Shown here: in pieces, positions 16,338 through 24,277 of the stretch
Layout of the letters: each line of letters begins with the position of its first letter
Numbering within the stretch: the stretch's first letter is position 1
DNA from: Candidatus Roizmanbacteria bacterium CG02_land_8_20_14_3_00_36_15
GTDB taxonomy: Bacteria > Patescibacteriota > Microgenomatia > UBA1406 > GWC2-37-13
Length of the DNA: 60,290 nucleotides
NCBI GenBank assembly: GCA_002780795.1
Contig: PEUF01000039.1
Span: forward strand, 1 to 60,290
Direction: 5' to 3'
Program-made: the position numbers and the translations under genes
The notes under the pieces: generated by a model
Databases searched by the model: none
Told to the model about the DNA's origin: nothing
Seen by the model: only the letters and a program-made list of their open reading frames with translations

Positions 16338-17265
16338 TATTGCCAGTCTTTGTTCTACCACGACGTTCGGTAACTATATTGTTACCGAGAATTTAATTAA
16401 AGCCGTCCAAGCTTATGACAAAAAAAATAGCTATTATTTTTATTCATTCTGTCAGAGCCCCTTTCCAATAAAAGAAAGCAAGCGATTTATTTATCAAAAC
16501 ATTCAGCCAAAAATATTTTGGTCATCTATAAGAACTTCAGTCGAAGAACTAATTAAAAAAAAAGATTATTTTTTTGCGTTAAATCAATCGATTCCTTTTT
16601 TCACCAAATCAAAGATTATTTCCTTTTCTCACGGATTGTCTTTTTACTTCTATCCCCATCTTTATCGCGATTCATATAGTCAGCTGAAATGGCAGCTTGA
16701 TCAAATGGCGAGTCGTTCAGAGAAAATTATTGTCAGTTCAGAAAAAGTGAAAAAAGAATTGGTTTTAGTCTACCAAAATATTGAAGCGAAAATAGTCGTC
16801 AACCCTTTTGGTATACCTTTTGATATGATAAACGGTTCTGAAGCTCGAAGCCCGAAACTCGAAGCCCGAAACAAATTTTTTCTGGCTGTGGGAATGGATC
16901 ATCCGATCAAAAATCATAAAATATTACCAAAAAGTAAATACAAATTTATTGTCGTCAATAATGTTTCGCGGACAAAACTAAAGTCACTTTATCAAAAAAC
17001 AACCGCACTGATAACCACATCTTTATATGAAAGTTTTAATTTGCCAGTGCTTGAGGCCCTTGCGCAAGGCTGCCCAGTTATTGGATTACAATCAGCAATT
17101 ATTCCAGAACTGGAACCATACGTAAATATAGTGAAAGATCAAAATGAACTACCAACACTTCTGGATAATGCAATCCAAGGAAGATTAAAACCAGTTAATG
17201 TAAAGGAAATCAGAATCAAGTTTTCCTGGAAAAAATATGTTAATAAATTGCTAAAATTTCTATGA
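16321..17265 (+). CDS. family 4 (GT-B) glycosyltransferase
   Basis: 314 residues ending with the GT4 signature (TTSLYESFNLPVLEALAQGCPVIG, nucleotide-sugar binding). The N-terminal acceptor domain begins MKIAIDIASLC. Between the domains a repeat tract gives SEARSPKLEARN. Overlaps both neighbours, including ATGA with the next gene, so it is translationally coupled. Confidence 0.85.
   Translation: MKIAIDIASLCSTTTFGNYIVTENLIKAVQAYDKKNSYYFYSFCQSPFPIKESKRFIYQNIQPKIFWSSIRTSVEELIKKKDYFFALNQSIPFFTKSKIISFSHGLSFYFYPHLYRDSYSQLKWQLDQMASRSEKIIVSSEKVKKELVLVYQNIEAKIVVNPFGIPFDMINGSEARSPKLEARNKFFLAVGMDHPIKNHKILPKSKYKFIVVNNVSRTKLKSLYQKTTALITTSLYESFNLPVLEALAQGCPVIGLQSAIIPELEPYVNIVKDQNELPTLLDNAIQGRLKPVNVKEIRIKFSWKKYVNKLLKFL
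16840..16872 (+). repeat. CGAAGCC/CGAAACT heptamer insert
   Basis: Alternating heptamers CGAAGCC and CGAAACT, in frame, at the inter-domain linker of the glycosyltransferase. It is the GC-richer relative of the AAATCCG tract in ileS. Confidence 0.8.
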
Positions 17266-18362
17266 TTAAAGTTGCATTAGTTCGTGGAAGATATCTCAAT
17301 AATTTTGAAGGTCAAAATTACATTTTTAACAAAAATAATATTAAATTGACGGCGATTTCTTCACTAAAGCCGCTTGACGATCAATTTCCGTTTCCCGTCA
17401 TTAAATTACCTTCACTGGCTGATTTACAGAATGTCCCTTTTTTAAGTAAACCGCTTAAATTTATTAGTAATAGATTATTGGGTGACTCTCAAATTCTTTT
17501 TGGTCTTGAAAAATTTGCGAATAAATTCGACATCTTTCAAACGGCTGATTCTCATTATTATTATTCATTTCAACTAGCCAACCTCAGAAAGAGAGGTTTG
17601 ATAAAAAAATTAATTTCTACCTCATGGGAAACGATTCCTTTTAACAATGAAACCATTAAACAGAAGAAGTTTATTAAGGAATTTACCCAATCTCAGACCG
17701 ATTTATTTATATGCCATACAAACAGAGCCAAGGATTGTTTGATTAAAGAGGGGATTGGCGAAAATAAAATTGAGGTGATAAAACTGGGCGTAGATATTAA
17801 TCGTTTTAAAAGTCAAAATTCAAAAGTCAAAGATCAAAGTGACAAATTAAAAATCAAAAATATTAAAATCCTGTTTGTCGGAAGATTAGTTAAGGAGAAA
17901 GGATTACCAGATTTACAGGAAGCTATTAAACAAATTGAAAAGTCAAAGTTCAAAAGTCAAAAGTACAAGTTAAAAGTTAAAGTTATTAAAGGAAATATTA
18001 ATTATCGCGAAATGCCAAAAGTTTATCAAGAGGCGGATATTTTTGTTCTTCCTTCAAAAACAACAAAAACCTGGGAAGAACAGTACGGTATGGTTTTGGT
18101 GGAGGCAATGGCATCAGGATTACCAATAGTTGCCTATAATACTGGAGCCATTGCTGAATTAGTCGGCGAGGCCGGTCTATTAATTAAAGAAAGCGATGTT
18201 AATCAGTTGGCGAATTCCATCAAACTTTTAATCGAGAATAGAGATTTGCGATTAAAACTTGGTAAAATTGGTAGAAAGAGAGCGGAAAAATATTTTGACG
18301 TTAGAAAAACCACTTGGAAAATTGGAAAAATATATGAAAATATCGGCCGTAATATTGACTAA
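17262..18362 (+). CDS. family 4 (GT-B) glycosyltransferase
   Basis: 366 residues with a full GT4 domain: IKILFVGRLVKEKGLPDLQEA, DIFVLPS, and YGMVLVEAMASGLPIVAYNTGAIAELV. Two A-rich repeat inserts (FKSQNSKVKDQSDKLKIKN before the GT4 domain and KSKFKSQKYKLKVKV within it) fall in surface loops. It starts in the stop of the previous gene and its 3' end overlaps the next by 29 bp. Confidence 0.88.
   Translation: MIKVALVRGRYLNNFEGQNYIFNKNNIKLTAISSLKPLDDQFPFPVIKLPSLADLQNVPFLSKPLKFISNRLLGDSQILFGLEKFANKFDIFQTADSHYYYSFQLANLRKRGLIKKLISTSWETIPFNNETIKQKKFIKEFTQSQTDLFICHTNRAKDCLIKEGIGENKIEVIKLGVDINRFKSQNSKVKDQSDKLKIKNIKILFVGRLVKEKGLPDLQEAIKQIEKSKFKSQKYKLKVKVIKGNINYREMPKVYQEADIFVLPSKTTKTWEEQYGMVLVEAMASGLPIVAYNTGAIAELVGEAGLLIKESDVNQLANSIKLLIENRDLRLKLGKIGRKRAEKYFDVRKTTWKIGKIYENIGRNID
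17805..17865 (+). repeat. TCAAAAG-type insert (1) in glycosyltransferase
   Basis: Words AAAAGTCAAAATTCAAAAG continue for about 60 bp, in frame, just before the conserved ILFVGRL strand. Confidence 0.7.
17938..17985 (+). repeat. TCAAAAG-type insert (2) in glycosyltransferase
   Basis: AAGTCAAAGTTCAAAAGTC words, in frame, between two conserved segments of the GT4 domain of the same gene. Confidence 0.7.
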
Positions 18363-19122
18363 AAATGAAGAAACTAATATCGAACGTTGTTTAAAAACAG
18401 TAGATTTCTGCGACGAAATAGTGATCGTAGACGATTTTTCAGAAGATAAGACGGTAGAAATAGCCCATAAAGTTCTTAATGCCCAGAAAGTATATAAAGT
18501 TTTACAGCGGAGGTTAAATGGCAATTTCTCCAGTCAGAGGAATTTTGGGATGGAGAAGACAAACGGTGACTGGATATTGTTTGTCGACGCTGATGAAACA
18601 ATCCCTGATGAATTAAAAAAAGAAATAAAACAATTGTTGAGTTCCGACCCAGAAACGAAAGACTATACTGCTTACTACATTAAACGACGCGACTTTTTTT
18701 GGGGGAGAGAATTAAAGTTCGGAGAAATTAGAAAAGCTCGCGCCCGAGGAGTTATTAGATTGGTAAAAAGAAACTCTGGTTATTGGGTAGGTAATGTTCA
18801 TGAAGAGTTTAAAACGATTGGCTTTGTTACGAAATTAACTAATTTTATTAACCATTACCCGCATCCCACTTTAAAAGAATTTATTGAGGACATTAACTTT
18901 TATAGCAGTCTCCGAGCCGAAGAACTTTATCAATCCGGAAAGAAGTTTTGTCTTGGCGAAGCAATACTGCTTCCTTTTTCCAAATTTATTCTCACATACT
19001 TTATATATGGTGGTTTTTTAGACGAGGTTCCGGGCTTCACCTATGCTTTTTTAATGAGTTTGCATTCCTTTTTAGTTAGAGCAAAGCTTTTCCAACTATA
19101 TGAAAATAAAAAAAATCGTTAG
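18334..19122 (+). CDS. family 2 glycosyltransferase
   Basis: 262 residues, WaaE/KdtX-like: MKISAVILTKNEETNIERCL, VIVDDFSEDKTVEIA, FVDADETIP and HEEF. I chose the ATG at 18334 because it begins exactly at the first GT-A strand; the longer frame from 18259 would lie within the previous gene's 3' end. A paralogue of the gene at 13556. Overlaps the next gene by 23 bp. Confidence 0.88.
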   Translation: MKISAVILTKNEETNIERCLKTVDFCDEIVIVDDFSEDKTVEIAHKVLNAQKVYKVLQRRLNGNFSSQRNFGMEKTNGDWILFVDADETIPDELKKEIKQLLSSDPETKDYTAYYIKRRDFFWGRELKFGEIRKARARGVIRLVKRNSGYWVGNVHEEFKTIGFVTKLTNFINHYPHPTLKEFIEDINFYSSLRAEELYQSGKKFCLGEAILLPFSKFILTYFIYGGFLDEVPGFTYAFLMSLHSFLVRAKLFQLYENKKNR

Positions 19123-20260
19123 TTTTTTATTTTATCCACTGTTTTTTTTATTCTCTTTAGGTCAGTTAGCGAGAGTTTCCTTCTACCATCAACAGGTTAA
19201 CGGGTATCTTTATGAAATGATGATGTTGGTAATTCTATTTCTTTTAATGGTCAAGTATAAAATAAAACCGTTGACCATAGCCTTTTACAAAAATAAATAC
19301 ATTTTTTGGTTTTTTTTCTATTGCATTATGAGTTTTTTTTATAAGATTGGTGATTTCACAAGATTGGAAAATTATATTGCCTTACTTTATCAAGCAAGAC
19401 TTTTTTTTTATTTTTTAGCATTTTTTTACTTAACTTACTTTTTAAAAAAAGAGAAATTAACCAGCCGAGTTTTTACCAATGCACTAATGCTATTTTTCTC
19501 AATAACCGTCATTATTTCGTTTATACAGTATTTCCTATATAAAGACTTAAGAAATTTGCTCTATCTTGGGTGGGACCCACACCTTTACCGGATTTTTGGT
19601 AGTTATTTAGACCCTTATGTGGCGGCGGCCATCTATGGATTGGCCTTTTTTTATCTATTTTTTAAAAGAAAGAATTTGTTCAATTACGTCCTATTAGCTT
19701 GTTATTTTATTTTTATTTTCTTAACCTTCTCGAGAATAGGTTACGTTGCTTTTACGGTTACTTTACTTTTAATTTTGTTGAAGAAAAAATGGTACAAGAC
19801 AGTAATTTTAACCTTTATTTTAATAACTTTTCTTGTCGTTATAATTCCTAAACCACAAGGAGAAGGTGTTAATCTAGGAAGAATTTTCTCGGTTAATTCA
19901 CGGATTGATGACTACCGATTGGCAGAAAAAATCTGGGAGAAGTCACCACTAATTGGCATAGGTTATAATCGTATCCGTTATATCAAAGAACGTTTAAATA
20001 TATTCGATTATAAAAATCTAGCCGTTAGTCATGCCGGCGCTTCATTTCACTCAAGTTTTATAATTATCTTAGTTTGCACAGGCCTAATCGGATTACTGGT
20101 TTTTTTAAAGGGGTTTATAACGCTTTTTTGGCTGACGGAACTGACTAGATATGTTTTTTTATATATAAGCCTATTTTCTTTGGCAGATAATGTATTACTT
20201 CACCCTTTCGTATTATTTTTTACTCTTATGCTGGTTAGTCTTTCTCATAAACAAGAGTAA
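19100..20260 (+). CDS. O-antigen ligase/polymerase-like membrane protein
   Basis: 386 residues with about ten membrane helices and one large outer loop (about 255-320) containing NSRIDDYRLAEKIWEKSPLIGIGYNRIR, the layout of the Wzy_C/O-antigen ligase family. It would polymerise or attach the glycan made by the upstream enzymes. It ends the operon and overlaps the convergent Ig-like gene by 26 bp. Confidence 0.8.
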   Translation: MKIKKIVSFLFYPLFFLFSLGQLARVSFYHQQVNGYLYEMMMLVILFLLMVKYKIKPLTIAFYKNKYIFWFFFYCIMSFFYKIGDFTRLENYIALLYQARLFFYFLAFFYLTYFLKKEKLTSRVFTNALMLFFSITVIISFIQYFLYKDLRNLLYLGWDPHLYRIFGSYLDPYVAAAIYGLAFFYLFFKRKNLFNYVLLACYFIFIFLTFSRIGYVAFTVTLLLILLKKKWYKTVILTFILITFLVVIIPKPQGEGVNLGRIFSVNSRIDDYRLAEKIWEKSPLIGIGYNRIRYIKERLNIFDYKNLAVSHAGASFHSSFIIILVCTGLIGLLVFLKGFITLFWLTELTRYVFLYISLFSLADNVLLHPFVLFFTLMLVSLSHKQE

Positions 20261-20939
20261 GCGTTTTTGTTTCCATGTTGCCAGCGATATCTTGAGCGGA
20301 GATGTTGATTTTATTCTCGCCCGGGTTGAGTTTAACTGAGGTTTGGAATTCACCTAGAGCGTTGACAACAACAGGAAAATTATTGACATCGATGATTACT
20401 TCCTTATCCGTTTTTCCAATAATTTTAACTTCTTCAGTCGAAATAGTTTCGCCATCTTTTGGTTGAGTGATTTCGAGATTGGGTTTTTCTTTTTTGACGA
20501 TTACTTGATAAGTAGTAGTTTTCTTAGTAGAAGAATTATTCTTTGATTTCGCAACTAGGTAGATTTCATTATTGCCGTTTATAAGATCATCGATCTGCTG
20601 TTCGAAGTTATCAATGGCCTCAACTTCTTTAATCTTTTTGCTATTTAAATAGAAATCAACTAAATCATAATTAACCAGTCGACCAGAAATAATAATAGAA
20701 GAAGAGTTGGTAGCAGAGGGAATATCGTTTATATCAATATCGCCGAAAAAATTACTTTTTTGGGTAAGTGTAATTTGAGGTTTGTTTTTGTTAGTCAGTT
20801 GAGAAACAAAGACGGCCGCGTTAAGTAAAAACTTAATACCAGTAGTTAATATAAAAAAAAGTACGATTAAAAAAATAAGAGAGATAAGTACTAAATTACG
20901 ACTCAAAACCCGTTTCTGGTGAGTTTCTAAACGTTTCAT
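20235..20939 (-). CDS. membrane-anchored protein with Ig-like repeats
   Basis: 234 residues: short basic N-terminus, one membrane helix (about 14-37), then an outer part with two beta-sandwich repeats. The second (about 155-234) matches bacterial Ig-like/glucodextranase-B-type domains: ITQPKDGETISTEEVKIIGKT...GENKINISAQDIAGNMETKTLTLVYEKD. Probably a structural or adhesive surface protein. Downstream in the same orientation from two tRNAs. Confidence 0.7.
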   Translation of the reverse strand: MKRLETHQKRVLSRNLVLISLIFLIVLFFILTTGIKFLLNAAVFVSQLTNKNKPQITLTQKSNFFGDIDINDIPSATNSSSIIISGRLVNYDLVDFYLNSKKIKEVEAIDNFEQQIDDLINGNNEIYLVAKSKNNSSTKKTTTYQVIVKKEKPNLEITQPKDGETISTEEVKIIGKTDKEVIIDVNNFPVVVNALGEFQTSVKLNPGENKINISAQDIAGNMETKTLTLVYEKD

Positions 20940-20952
20940 AGTTTTTTTCCAG

Positions 20953-21025
20953 AGCCGGTGAGAGGAATCGAACCTCCAACCTTCCCCTTACGAAGGGGTT
21001 GCTCTACCGTTAAAGCTACACCGGC
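20953..21025 (-). tRNA. tRNA-Thr (CGT)
   Basis: Minus-strand cloverleaf with acceptor GCCGGTG/CACCGGC, D-stem and GGTAGAGC, anticodon stem ACCCC/GGGGA around TTCGTAA (anticodon CGT), and T-loop TTCGATT. CCA is not encoded. It lies 6 bp downstream of tRNA-Gly in the same direction. Confidence 0.93.
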
Positions 21026-21031
21026 AATTTG

Positions 21032-21103
21032 AGCGGCAGACCGGATTTGAACCGGCGACCTTCTCCTTGGGAAGGAGACATTCTACCACTGAACTACTGC
21101 CGC
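21032..21103 (-). tRNA. tRNA-Gly (CCC)
   Basis: Minus-strand cloverleaf with acceptor GCGGCAG/CTGCCGC, anticodon stem TCTCC/GGAGA around TTCCCAA (anticodon CCC), and T-loop TTCAAAT. CCA is not encoded. Paired with tRNA-Thr, likely one transcript. Confidence 0.93.
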
Positions 21104-21209
21104 AAATTACATAATTATACCATTATCACCATTTTCCGGTTTTTATTTATTTGTTTGATTTAATTGATTGTGATATATTTTAATAGTTGTTACTATTAAT
21201 AATGAGGTT

Positions 21210-21767
21210 ATGGCTGAGCAAAAGTTGATTTCGGTAACTCATATAAATGTTAGGCAAAGTATTTCTTTTCTGATTATAAAATTAATTATTATTGAAGTAT
21301 TTTTTAGTTTACTAATTGTTTTTTTATCTCTGCCTTTTTTCAAAACTCTAACCGTTCGCGCGTTCGAGGGTGTTCCGGTAACCTTATTTATTACTGTTTT
21401 TTTACTCTGTGTCTTGATTAAATGTTATTTTTCTTTTTTCGTCATTTTTCATTGGCTGAATGAATACTATGAAATTTCGGCATCAAAGATAATTCATCGA
21501 TCCGGTTTTATTTTTCGTCATGAAGATCACTATACGTTATCGCATATCAGTTCGATTGGTCTTCAGCAAAATTTATTTGGACGTATTCTTAATTATGGGA
21601 CGATTGAGTTATACGATCGATTCGATGAGCGACGCAAATATCTCTATCTCATCCATAATCCTGCCCGTTATTTTCACGTAATTGAGTCTCTTTTACCAAG
21701 ACTTGATGAAACTCAACAAAAAATCAGAGACAAGTTGGTTGAAGCCAATGACGAAGAAACCTTATGA
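21210..21767 (+). CDS. membrane protein with bacterial PH domain
   Basis: 185 residues: two membrane helices (about 19-46 and 58-82), then a bPH2-type domain of the YdbS/YdbT kind (YYEISASKIIHRSGFIFRHEDHYTLSHISSIGLQQNLFGRILNYGTIELYD). GAGG lies just before the ATG. Function of such proteins is poorly known; the PH domain faces the cytoplasm. Confidence 0.8.
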   Translation: MAEQKLISVTHINVRQSISFLIIKLIIIEVFFSLLIVFLSLPFFKTLTVRAFEGVPVTLFITVFLLCVLIKCYFSFFVIFHWLNEYYEISASKIIHRSGFIFRHEDHYTLSHISSIGLQQNLFGRILNYGTIELYDRFDERRKYLYLIHNPARYFHVIESLLPRLDETQQKIRDKLVEANDEETL

Positions 21768-21787
21768 CAAATTTTTTTTATTTTTAT

Positions 21788-22294
21788 TTACCTTGGAATG
21801 ATTAAAACTTGACCTGGTTCAATAATATTGGGATTGTTTAGGTTATTAATTTTAGCTATTTTTACCCAAGCAAAGCCATCTCCATAACTTTCCAGAGCAA
21901 TTTTCCAAAGGTAGTCTCCAGCCTTGACAATATATTTACTATTGGTTTGAGTTACTTGAGTGGTTGATCTTTGATCGATTTCTCCTTTAGTCAAAGCCTT
22001 TGGAGTAACATTTGGTAATACTAATTTGGTTCCACTAAAAATCAGGTTAGGATTAGAAATTTTATTAGCAATAGCAATGTCGTAGGCGTTATAACCAGAC
22101 CCATAAGCTTCCTCAGCGATTTTCCAAAGATAATCACCTTTCTGCGTGATATAAATAGCCACATTTATTTTACTAGGGGTTTTACTGGATGATTTATTAT
22201 TTTTACTAGACGAAATAATTTCTTTTTTCGAAAAAGAAAAAATTCCAGAAAAAATAATAATAAGGATGATAACTAAGCCTAAAATAAAATACAT
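21788..22294 (-). CDS. membrane-anchored protein with two LysM domains
   Basis: One membrane helix (about 2-20), a Ser/Lys-rich linker, and two LysM peptidoglycan-binding domains (YITQKGDYLWKIAEEAYG..., YIVKAGDYLWKIALESYG...) joined by a short spacer. The ATG at 22294 opens directly into the helix and has no Shine-Dalgarno. A strong AGGAGGTGA lies upstream, followed 7 bases later by an in-frame ATC (22357). Starting there would add a Lys-rich cytoplasmic tail of 21 residues, which fits a type II anchor well. Confidence 0.85.
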   Translation of the reverse strand: MYFILGLVIILIIIFSGIFSFSKKEIISSSKNNKSSSKTPSKINVAIYITQKGDYLWKIAEEAYGSGYNAYDIAIANKISNPNLIFSGTKLVLPNVTPKALTKGEIDQRSTTQVTQTNSKYIVKAGDYLWKIALESYGDGFAWVKIAKINNLNNPNIIEPGQVLIIPR

Positions 22295-22364
22295 AAAATT
22301 CTTTTTAACTTTAGTTGAAATTATTTCTTTGTAATTATTAGAATATTTTTTTTTGATATTTAAT

Positions 22365-22435
22365 TCACCTCCTCTTTCGATATTCTATCTTATAAAAATT
22401 TTCTATAATATTAACAGATAAATTTTTTTTTTCAA
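22365..22435 (-). promoter_or_regulatory. LysM gene promoter and strong Shine-Dalgarno
   Basis: Minus strand: TTGAAA (22435-22430), 16 bp, TAATAT (22413-22408), then AGGAGGTGA (22373-22365). The Shine-Dalgarno points to a start near 22357, not at the ATG 71 bases further down. The rest of the 22374-22733 interval is AT-rich with no gene. Confidence 0.45.
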
Positions 22436-22652
22436 GCCCAATTGAATGCGTCTTCCTACAATTTGGTATAACACTCTAATTTTTTAAATATATCGTCTAC
22501 TATCGTTTCAATCTAGCTTGTTAAATTTATTTAACTCTAATTTTTTGATCGTTCAGATTACTTTATCAAATGATGAATTTAATACTCTTGTAATCGTTTT
22601 TTATATCTATTTTTCTCTTTATTGTTTATATATACTACTTTCGTAAAAGTGA

Positions 22653-22681
22653 TTGACTTCATTAAAAAACTTGGTTATGAT
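22653..22681 (+). promoter_or_regulatory. lemA-htpX promoter
   Basis: TTGACT, 17 bp spacer, TATGAT. The start lies about 45 bp before ATG, leaving a normal leader that carries GGAGGTGA 5 bases from the lemA ATG. Confidence 0.6.
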
Positions 22682-22733
22682 TATTCTAGATTTTTTTGAT
22701 TAATAGTTATATTCTGAGTGGGAGGTGATTTAA

Positions 22734-23288
22734 ATGAATATCAGTTTACTAATAATCGGTGTTTTGTTTTTAGTCGTACTTTATTTTATCGGTAGTTATA
22801 ACGCTTTCATTGTCTTAAAAACAAGAATAAAAGAAGCACTGTCGGGAATTGATGTTCAACTTAAAAGGAGAGCTGATCTAATACCCAACTTGGTTGAAAC
22901 TGTAAAAGGTTATGCTAAACACGAAAAAACTGTCTTCGAAAATGTTACTAAAGCAAGGGCGGCTTTATTGAAGGCCGAATCACCTCAAGAAAAAGCAGAA
23001 GCTAATAATCAGCTAAGTTCAGCTTTAAAAACAATGTTTGCCGTGGCCGAAGCTTATCCTCAACTTAAAGCTAATGAAAATTTTCTAGATTTACAGCGAC
23101 AGTTAGAGGATACTGAGGACAAAATTGCTTATTCAAGACAATTTTATAACAGCAATGTTTTGGAGTATAATACTAAAGTTAAGGTCTTTCCTTCTAATTT
23201 AATTGCTAATATGTTTCGTTTTGGGGAGGAGCAATTTTTTGAGGCTGGAGAAGAGGAAAGAAAAAAAGTTGAGGTAAAATTTGAATAG
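22734..23288 (+). CDS. LemA family protein
   Basis: 184 residues: N-terminal membrane helix, then the LemA helical bundle with family motifs ([84 protein letters not shown]). Strong Shine-Dalgarno. LemA is commonly paired with an HtpX protease, as here 2 bp downstream, and is thought to take part in envelope stress handling. Confidence 0.92.
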   Translation: MNISLLIIGVLFLVVLYFIGSYNAFIVLKTRIKEALSGIDVQLKRRADLIPNLVETVKGYAKHEKTVFENVTKARAALLKAESPQEKAEANNQLSSALKTMFAVAEAYPQLKANENFLDLQRQLEDTEDKIAYSRQFYNSNVLEYNTKVKVFPSNLIANMFRFGEEQFFEAGEEERKKVEVKFE

Positions 23289-23290
23289 AT

Positions 23291-24190
23291 ATGACAGTTT
23301 ATGATCAGGTAAGCAAAAATAAGCGGCGAACTTTTTTCATATTTTTTATTTTTTTTGTAGTCATTAGTGGTTTTTTTTATCTGTTAGGAAATTTTTTCGA
23401 GTCGCCGACTACGTATTTTGCTTTTGGATTATTATTTTCCATTGCCTCGGGATTTACCTCGTATTTTTTTTCCGATAAAATAATTTTATTTAGTCTAAAT
23501 GCTAAGCCAGGTGATAAAAAAGAATACTTTGATTTTTATACGACGACGGAAAATTTGGCGATAGCCGCCGGTCTGCCAATGCCGAAACTATATGTAATTG
23601 AAGATCAATCTCCTAATGCTCTTGCTACGGGTCGTGACAATAAACATGCCGTCGTCTGTGCTACTACCGGTTTACTGGAAATGCTTAATCGACGCGAACT
23701 TGAAGGAGTCGTTGGTCATGAGCTATCTCATGTCAAAAATTATGATATCTTGATTTCCTCGGTTGTCGCGACATTAGTGGGAATGATAGCTATTGTTTCC
23801 GACTGGATAATGAGGAATATTTGGTGGGGTGGTTTTTCCAGAGAGAATCGAGATCAGGAGGATCGAAATCCGTTAATGATTGTCTTTTTTATTTTGCTTT
23901 TAATAGTTGGTCCGCTCGTAGCGACATTAATTCAATTAGCTATCTCTAGACAGCGGGAGTTTCTAGCCGACTCCAGTAGCGCTCTTTTAACGCGCTATCC
24001 TGAAGGTTTAGCCGAAGCCTTAGAAAAAATTTCAGCTAATCCATATCCACTACGAAATGTCAGTTCCGCCACCGCCCATCTTTTTATCAGCAATCCTTTT
24101 AAAAAAAATAGAACCACTTCATGGATAATTAATCTTTTTAATACTCATCCACCGGTTGAAGAGCGAATAAGGATACTAAGATCAATGTAA
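23291..24190 (+). CDS. htpX: HtpX-like M48 zinc metalloprotease
   Basis: 299 residues with four membrane helices and the catalytic motif VVGHELSHVKN (HExxH); the third zinc ligand is likely the Glu of REFLADSSSALLTRYPEGLAEAL. It degrades damaged membrane proteins. The tail THPPVEERIRIL is the family's typical end. Co-transcribed with lemA. Confidence 0.93.
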   Translation: MTVYDQVSKNKRRTFFIFFIFFVVISGFFYLLGNFFESPTTYFAFGLLFSIASGFTSYFFSDKIILFSLNAKPGDKKEYFDFYTTTENLAIAAGLPMPKLYVIEDQSPNALATGRDNKHAVVCATTGLLEMLNRRELEGVVGHELSHVKNYDILISSVVATLVGMIAIVSDWIMRNIWWGGFSRENRDQEDRNPLMIVFFILLLIVGPLVATLIQLAISRQREFLADSSSALLTRYPEGLAEALEKISANPYPLRNVSSATAHLFISNPFKKNRTTSWIINLFNTHPPVEERIRILRSM

Positions 24191-24263
24191 TTTTTGGTTT
24201 TTAATTTTCAATTTTTACTGAATTTTTAATAATTTAATTTTTAAATAAAATATTGTTAATCAA

Positions 24264-24269
24264 TATAAT
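24264..24269 (+). promoter_or_regulatory. -10 box of asnB, leaderless spacing
   Basis: TATAAT ends 8 bp before the asnB ATG, with no Shine-Dalgarno. Same layout as ileS and rplU. It would drive the amide cluster. Confidence 0.5.
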
Positions 24270-24277
24270 TTTATAAC

